Shown here piece after piece: positions 59,232 through 64,000 of a stretch of DNA of 64,000 bases. A program made the translations under genes and the position numbers. Below the pieces are notes generated by a model that saw only the letters and a program-made list of their open reading frames with translations, was not told the DNA's origin and did no database searches. How positions within the stretch are numbered: position 1 is the stretch's first letter; every line of letters starts with the position of its first letter. Source of the stretch: an uncultured Eubacterium sp. (GTDB taxonomy: Bacteria > Bacillota > Clostridia > Oscillospirales > Acutalibacteraceae); NCBI RefSeq assembly GCF_934525195.1, contig NZ_CAKSZA010000005.1, positions 62,001-126,000 of the forward strand. Direction: 5' to 3'.

Positions 59232-61325
59232 TTAATTTTTCAGTTTTTCGAGCAGCACGATTTCGTTATAACACGCACCGTGGATGTGGGCAGGAATTCC
59301 CACATTTGCCATATATGCGCCGCTCTTGATGTATTCCCTGTTTTGGAAGGTAAATCTATATTTTGCATCGTTTTCAAGTCCGTCAAAAAGGATGTTTATT
59401 CTCTTTTTAAAAAACCGTGTTCCCCTGCTTGCAATGAATGCAACGGCGCTTGATTTGTCACGCTCAACATAGACATTTATCAACACCTCGTTTTCATCGG
59501 GATTTGACACTCGATACAAATCGCCAAACTGCACGGTGTGTCTAATCGCCTTGTAAAGTGCGATGTTCTTCTTGGAAATCTCCTTGTCATCATCGGAATA
59601 TTTCAGCAAATTTCCGCCGAGACCGAGTGCGCCCTGCATGGCGATGTTGAAACGAAAATCCAAAGTGCAAGGCTTGTTGATGCCTGCAATGTCCGTCACC
59701 CACGCACGCATTGCCTTAATCGGTCGCAAAAGAGAATAGCCGTGCTGAATTGTCATTCGGTCAATACCGTCTGTGTTGTCACTCGTCCAGCATTGGTCAA
59801 AATGGGAAAGTGCGCCCAAATCAGCTCTGCCGCCGCCCGATGCACAGGCTTCAAACTGAACATTGCAATGCTTCTCTTTCAATCTGTCAACAATGTCATA
59901 AACCGCCTTGGTGTGCAGATAATAAAGCATTTTAGGGCAGTCCAAATTTTCCGCTCCCGTTTCTGAAAACGGACGGTTCATATCCCACTTGATGTACTTG
60001 ATGTTATGCTCACTCAAAAGCTTATCCACGCAGTCAAAAACATATTCCTGCACATCTGCTCTTGTCATATTCAGCACAAGCTGATGCCTAAGCTCGCTCT
60101 TAACCCTCGTGTCATAATGATATGCCCAATCGGGATGTGTGCGATAAAGGTCAGAATCGGGATTTACCATTTCAGGCTCCACCCAAATGCCAAAATCCAT
60201 TCCGAGAGCGTTAACTCCGTCAATCAGTTCATCCAAACCGTTAGGGAATTTGTCCCGGTTAACAGTCCAGTCGCCGAGTCCTGCTCTGTCGTTATTCCTC
60301 TTGCCGAACCAACCGTCATCCATAACAAAAAGTTCAACGCCCAAATCGGACGCAATTTTTGCAAGTTCAAGTTGTTGCGACACATTGATATTGAATTCGG
60401 TTGCCTCCCACGAATTGTACAAAACAGGAAGCACCTTGTCATTAAACCGGCGAGGCAAAATATGATTGACCGTAAAAGTGTTCATCTGCCTTGACATTTC
60501 GCCAAAACCTTGGGTGTATCCCGCATAAACGCACGGTGTTGTAAAACTTTCACCGCTTTTGAGCAAATACGAAAAGTCAAAATCATTCATACCCAAAAGC
60601 ACTCTTGTGTTTGAATACAAATCACGGTTTGCAATCACCTTGAAATTGCCCGAATAGGCAAGTGAGCCGAAATATACATCACCGCTGTTTTCATCGGCAT
60701 TTTGATACGCAATAAAATACGGTGAATTGTTGTGACAGCTTGTTCCTTTTTTGCTGTCAAAAACCAAACTGCCTGCTGTCAGCGTGTCGTTTGTTTCGAT
60801 GAACTCTCCGCCCCACGCACCGTTTGTGTTTGAAAATGTATATGCGTTCTTTGACGGCAAAGAGAATTCTGCGCTGAACAGCCTTTCAAATTGAATGTCG
60901 TTTTTGCTTTCATTTTTTACGGTGACACTTTTTTCAATAATATCGCAATCCGAAAAAATCCTGTAATTGACTGAATACACCAAGCCGTAATGCTCATCCT
61001 TAAAATTGAGCGTCAGCCTGTCGTTTTCAACATTTGCACCGCAAAAGCAAGAATTAATTTCTCTGCAAGAATCATAAAAATTTGCTTTAAGCACACATTC
61101 ACGATACATTGTTTTGCCGAAAACCGTGCACTCCTGCTTCATTTCGTCGAGCGAAGTGTGATTTGAATTTTCGTCACCAAAAGTGAAAATTTCGTAGTCG
61201 TCCGCATCACATTTTTTGCCCCAATGAATCAACCTGTCCGTGCCGAATTCATCAACACCAACCACATAATGCGTGTTTTTCATATCAAGCACAAAAATGT
61301 TCTTTTTACATTCAATAATTTTCAT
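59232..61325 (-). CDS. GH36 alpha-galactosidase
   Basis: 697 residues; AGGAGG 6 nt before the ATG. N-terminal beta-supersandwich, then the GH36 barrel: YNSWEATEFNINVSQQ, FVMDDGWFGKRNNDRAGLGD, VEPEMVNPDSDLYRTHPDW, YIKWDMNRPFSE (nucleophile Asp) and CWTSDNTDGIDRM (acid/base Asp), plus ACASGGGRADLG. No signal peptide, so it cleaves alpha-galactosides such as raffinose or melibiose inside the cell. No transporter or regulator is adjacent. Confidence 0.95.
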   Translation of the reverse strand: MKIIECKKNIFVLDMKNTHYVVGVDEFGTDRLIHWGKKCDADDYEIFTFGDENSNHTSLDEMKQECTVFGKTMYRECVLKANFYDSCREINSCFCGANVENDRLTLNFKDEHYGLVYSVNYRIFSDCDIIEKSVTVKNESKNDIQFERLFSAEFSLPSKNAYTFSNTNGAWGGEFIETNDTLTAGSLVFDSKKGTSCHNNSPYFIAYQNADENSGDVYFGSLAYSGNFKVIANRDLYSNTRVLLGMNDFDFSYLLKSGESFTTPCVYAGYTQGFGEMSRQMNTFTVNHILPRRFNDKVLPVLYNSWEATEFNINVSQQLELAKIASDLGVELFVMDDGWFGKRNNDRAGLGDWTVNRDKFPNGLDELIDGVNALGMDFGIWVEPEMVNPDSDLYRTHPDWAYHYDTRVKSELRHQLVLNMTRADVQEYVFDCVDKLLSEHNIKYIKWDMNRPFSETGAENLDCPKMLYYLHTKAVYDIVDRLKEKHCNVQFEACASGGGRADLGALSHFDQCWTSDNTDGIDRMTIQHGYSLLRPIKAMRAWVTDIAGINKPCTLDFRFNIAMQGALGLGGNLLKYSDDDKEISKKNIALYKAIRHTVQFGDLYRVSNPDENEVLINVYVERDKSSAVAFIASRGTRFFKKRINILFDGLENDAKYRFTFQNREYIKSGAYMANVGIPAHIHGACYNEIVLLEKLKN

Positions 61326-61354
61326 AGCAGTCCTCCTGTTTCAAGGCTGATTTT

Positions 61355-61383
61355 ATTTTACCATTCAATTTGACTAATGTCTA
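61355..61383 (-). promoter_or_regulatory. Promoter of the alpha-galactosidase gene
   Basis: Minus-strand TAGACA (61378-61383), 17-bp spacer, TAAAAT (61355-61360). Confidence 0.55.
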
Positions 61384-61427
61384 TAAAAATCGCTCCGAAT
61401 GAAAAATAATTTATTCCTTTATGATAC

Positions 61428-61465
61428 AAAAAGGCTTGAAGCAAAAACACTTCAAGTCTTTTTTG
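61428..61465 (-). terminator. Terminator of the MetE-like gene
   Basis: GACTTGAAG and CTTCAAGCC arms with T-runs on both strands, just after the MetE-like stop codon. Confidence 0.75.
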
Positions 61466-61473
61466 TTTCGTGC

Positions 61474-62580
61474 TTATTTCCACACTTCATCTGCAATTTC
61501 TTTCACAAGTTTCAATTTTGCCCACTGCTCATCCTCTGTGAGTTTGTTGCCGATTTCGCAAGAAGCAAATCCACACTGCGGGCTGAGGCAAAGTCTTTCG
61601 AGAGGGATAAATTTTGTTGCTTCGTTAATTCTTGCAATAATCTCATCCTTACTTTCAAGTTTTGGAGATTTTGTTGTGACCAATCCCAAAACAACGATTT
61701 TATCCTCTGTCACCTTTGCAAGCGGTTCAAATCCGCCCGAGCGTTCGTCATCATATTCCAAAAGAAGTGCATTTACATTTTCGTTTGCAAAAACCCAATC
61801 TGCAACAGGAGTGTATGCACCACTTGAAAAATATGTTGAATGATAATTGCCACGGCAAATATGTGAAGTGATCACCATATCCTCCGGCTTGTCCTCAATT
61901 GCAAGGTTGTTCACTTTAAGAAGTCGGTTTTTGTATTCATCGGCACTTACGCCAAAAATCTCTGTTCCGCCCTCCGTAAGAACTGAACCCCAAGAGCAAT
62001 CGTCAAGCTGAAGATTGCGACAACCTGCCTCGTAAAATTGAGCAATAACATCTCGATAAGCCGATGCAATGTCCTCAATCAGCTCGTCATCTGTTGCGTA
62101 AAATTTTCTTGTTTGTTCAATACTGCCCGGAACAGTGAACTGCAAATAAGTTTGTGCCGGTGCGGGAATTGTGTATTTTGCAACTGTGTTTTCATCCTCA
62201 AACTGCTTTAAGAATTTGAAATACTCAACAAAAGGATGCGCTTTTGCCTTGAATTTTCCAACCAAATAGGTGTCGTCAAGCACCGCAAGTTCACCGTTGA
62301 ACGGAACTCCGCCGCCTGTTGCCTTGTGCTCAACACCGTCAAATCCCCACATAAAATCAAGATGCCAAAATGTTCGTCTGAACTCGCCGTCAGTGATTGC
62401 GTGATAGCCGAGTTCCTTTTGCTTTGCAACGAGTTTTGCAATTTCGTCATTTACGATGCTGTCGTATTCCTCTTTTGTAATTTCGTTATTGTTAAATCTG
62501 ACTTTCGCATCTTTCAATGCCTGCGGTCTTAAGAAACTGCCTACAAAATCGTATCTAAATGGTGTTTTTAATGTGCTCAT
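61474..62580 (-). CDS. MetE C-terminal-like (YxjG/YxjH-type) methyltransferase-family protein
   Basis: 368 residues, half the length of full MetE. It matches the cobalamin-independent methionine synthase C-terminal barrel: ITDGEFRRTFWHLDF, LQLDDCSWGS, SHICRGNYHST and CLSPQCGFASCE, whose His/Cys residues bind zinc. Short proteins of this kind handle methyl groups from sulfur compounds or folates other than the classic substrate. AAAGGA lies 10 nt before the ATG. The LysR gene lies just upstream in the same direction and may regulate it. Confidence 0.85.
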   Translation of the reverse strand: MSTLKTPFRYDFVGSFLRPQALKDAKVRFNNNEITKEEYDSIVNDEIAKLVAKQKELGYHAITDGEFRRTFWHLDFMWGFDGVEHKATGGGVPFNGELAVLDDTYLVGKFKAKAHPFVEYFKFLKQFEDENTVAKYTIPAPAQTYLQFTVPGSIEQTRKFYATDDELIEDIASAYRDVIAQFYEAGCRNLQLDDCSWGSVLTEGGTEIFGVSADEYKNRLLKVNNLAIEDKPEDMVITSHICRGNYHSTYFSSGAYTPVADWVFANENVNALLLEYDDERSGGFEPLAKVTEDKIVVLGLVTTKSPKLESKDEIIARINEATKFIPLERLCLSPQCGFASCEIGNKLTEDEQWAKLKLVKEIADEVWK

Positions 62581-62663
62581 ATTTAAACTGTCCTTTCAAT
62601 TTGTTATGAACACAGTTTATCACATAAAAAACATTTTGAAAAATACATATAATTTGCTGTTTA

Positions 62664-62682
62664 CCATAGTTTTAACCTATGG
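62664..62682. promoter_or_regulatory. Possible LysR operator before the MetE-like gene
   Basis: CCATAG-N7-CTATGG, a perfect 6-bp inverted repeat spanning the LysR stop codon, about 85 bp before the MetE-like start; spacing suits a LysR-type activator site. Confidence 0.4.
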
Positions 62683-63577
62683 GCAAGTGCTTTTTCAATG
62701 CCTGAATATATGTGTCCGCATAACGAGAAAGCATAATATTCTTCTTTTTTATAATGCCTATGTGCATAGAACAATTCATATTCAAAGGTCGTGCAACAAT
62801 ATCTTCGCCGTTCAGCTTGCTGTCAATAACACCCGAACTGACAGTAAATCCGTTTAATCCTATTGCAAGATTGAAAAGCGTTGCACGGTCACGCACCTCG
62901 ATGTTTTTCGGCATATCAAGCACGCTCAAAAACTCCTCGCTGAAATAAAAAGAATTTCGCTCCCCTTGCTCATAAACTAAATAAGGATAAGGCTTCAATT
63001 CCTCAAGGTTTATCTTTTCTTTTTCGGCAAGAGGGTGATTTTTGCTTATAAAAATATGCGGAGAGGCTTCGAATATTTCTTCAAAAACAAGGTCGTTTTT
63101 CTTAAACAGCTTTTGCAAAACTTCCTCATTGCTTTCGCTCAAATACAAAATTCCAAGCTCGCTGTTACCGCTTGCAACATCATCTATAATTTCGCCCGTT
63201 TGAGTTTCACGCAGAGTAAAGTTATATTCCGACGCATCATATTTTTGCACCACATCCACAAAGGCGTTCACGGCAAAGGAATAGTGCTGGCACGATACAC
63301 AAAACTTGGGCTTTCTGTTTGTATCCGTGCAGAATTTATCCCTCATAATATCCGCTTGTTCAAGCAAATTGCGTGCATACGAGAGCAGTTCCTCGCCCTC
63401 TTTTGTAACAGTCATACCTTTGTTTGAACGCACAAATGCGGTGACATTCATTTCTTTTTCAAGACTGTGAATAGAAGCGCTGAGGCTCGGTTGAGAAATA
63501 TACAACTTTTCTGCCGCAAGAGTTATGTTTTTACATTCGGCAACCGTCACAAGATATTTAAGTTGTTGCAGGGTCAT
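62672..63577 (-). CDS. LysR-family transcriptional regulator
   Basis: 301 residues from ATG at 63575-63577 (AAAGGA 9 nt upstream), the usual LTTR length. Winged HTH: MTLQQLKYLVTVAECKNITL, AEKLYISQPSLSASIHSLEK. The remainder is a periplasmic-binding-type effector domain (SELGILYLSESNEEVLQ, NHPLAEKEKINLEELKPYPY). Its neighbour, the MetE-like gene, is the likely target, which would make the effector a sulfur or methyl metabolite (inference). Confidence 0.92.
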   Translation of the reverse strand: MTLQQLKYLVTVAECKNITLAAEKLYISQPSLSASIHSLEKEMNVTAFVRSNKGMTVTKEGEELLSYARNLLEQADIMRDKFCTDTNRKPKFCVSCQHYSFAVNAFVDVVQKYDASEYNFTLRETQTGEIIDDVASGNSELGILYLSESNEEVLQKLFKKNDLVFEEIFEASPHIFISKNHPLAEKEKINLEELKPYPYLVYEQGERNSFYFSEEFLSVLDMPKNIEVRDRATLFNLAIGLNGFTVSSGVIDSKLNGEDIVARPLNMNCSMHIGIIKKKNIMLSRYADTYIQALKKHLPIG

Positions 63578-63699
63578 CGTTCCGCATCCTTTCAAAATCA
63601 TATTCTTAAATCGGTTAGTTATCATTAAATATAGCTTGATTATAATATCATTATATTTTGATGTCAATGCGATACCTTAAATTATACGAGAACACATTG

Positions 63700-63728
63700 T
63701 TGACACAAAAAAGCAATTATGTTATATT
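63700..63728 (+). promoter_or_regulatory. Promoter of the TetR gene
   Basis: TTGACA (63700-63705), 17-bp spacer, TATATT (63723-63728). Confidence 0.75.
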
Positions 63729-63734
63729 ATATTT

Positions 63735-63750
63735 GAACGAACGGTCGTTC
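63735..63750. promoter_or_regulatory. TetR-type operator
   Basis: GAACGAACGGTCGTTC, an imperfect palindrome of the kind bound by TetR/AcrR repressors, at the expected transcription start of the TetR gene; suggests autorepression. Confidence 0.65.
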
Positions 63751-63798
63751 TGATACTAACAACATCTAAACAAATTACATATATTATTGGAGAAGAAA

Positions 63799-64000
63799 AT
63801 GCAAACCGAAGAACAACACAGACAAAAGAAAATAGAAATTATGGAAAAATGCTTTGAATGCTACGCAGAACACGGCTTGACGGGAACGGGCGTGCAGATG
63901 CTTGCAGACGCCTGCGGTTGCAGCAAAAGCAATCTATACTCCTACTTCAAAAACCTTGACGAATTGATTATAGAATCAACCGCCTACTGCATGGAAAAGG
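63799..64000 (+). CDS. TetR-family regulator (3' end outside window)
   Basis: 67 codons visible from ATG at 63799 (GGAGAAG upstream). Helix-turn-helix: KIEIMEKCFECYAEHGLTGT, VQMLADACGCSKSNLYSYFK, NLDELIIEST, a standard TetR N-terminal domain. The ligand-binding domain lies beyond the window. The palindrome at 63735 supports self-control. Confidence 0.9.
   Translation, partial: MQTEEQHRQKKIEIMEKCFECYAEHGLTGTGVQMLADACGCSKSNLYSYFKNLDELIIESTAYCMEK

Overview
The window looks like the chromosome of an AT-rich, strictly anaerobic Bacillota, probably a gut-associated Clostridia of the Oscillospirales/Ruminococcaceae type. This is an inference. It rests on strong AAGGAG-type ribosome binding sites, sigma-A promoters with 17-bp spacers, a Spo0A-like mini-protein, a DUF3793-flavodoxin pair, the IscU-like/GGGtGRT gene pair, an Amt-PII fusion, a three-gene split glutamate synthase and several host-glycan glycosidases. 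I cannot name a genus from sequence alone.

Layout. (1) 1-7.25 kb is backbone: a flavodoxin (partial) and DUF3793 operon behind a strong promoter with GTTAGC...GCTAAC operator-like palindromes, a wall-polymer type glycosyltransferase pair, and an IscU-like scaffold plus GGGtGRT gene. (2) 7.2-47.0 kb is a composite accessory island at the 3' end of the GGGtGRT gene. That gene end (about the last 17-20 codons) recurs at 43.98 kb, 45.58 kb and, decayed, at 46.95 kb. This gives a row of att-like sites around one 37-kb element (integrase, excisionase and Rep at its left edge) and two 1.3-1.5-kb cassettes with no recombinase. I see no relaxase, coupling protein or VirB4, so it resembles an integrative element or genomic island more than a complete ICE. 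(3) 47.0-55.4 kb is a nitrogen-assimilation block: glnA behind a leader terminator, amt-PII, three glutamate synthase genes and purF. (4) 55.4-64 kb holds a flavin/ferredoxin-macrodomain-SIR2 operon, an HxlR regulator with a divergent SnoaL-like target, a GH36 alpha-galactosidase, a MetE-like protein with a LysR regulator, and the start of a TetR gene.

Inside the 37-kb element, cargo comes in modules. There are four intact HipA-family kinase genes and one remnant, including a full hipBST operon and a compact two-gene HTH/kinase operon. A solitary N6-adenine methylase is split by an in-frame TGA. A glycan module (GHL6/GH151-like fucosidase candidate, SGNH esterase, GH35, GH20) encloses a YjiM/YjiL-like 2-hydroxyacyl-CoA dehydratase/activase pair. 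An AgrC/AgrA-like two-component system precedes a secreted subtilisin with leucine-rich repeats and a 41-residue peptide gene. Two ECF sigma/anti-sigma pairs and an ABC transporter lie between about 155-bp direct repeats. Two full copies and several fragments of a 227-229-bp inverted-repeat element (MITE-like) are scattered here, and its termini supply stop codons to neighbouring genes. A 3' fragment of a tRNA-Gln-like gene at 27.83 kb points to an older integration inside the island.

The strongest leads are the tandem att-site array in a protein-coding gene with matching putative integrase arm sites, the concentration of HipA-family kinases, the HTH/minimal-kinase operon, the TCS-protease-peptide module, and the MITE that ends genes. 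All family assignments come from motifs read by eye; none was checked by a database search.
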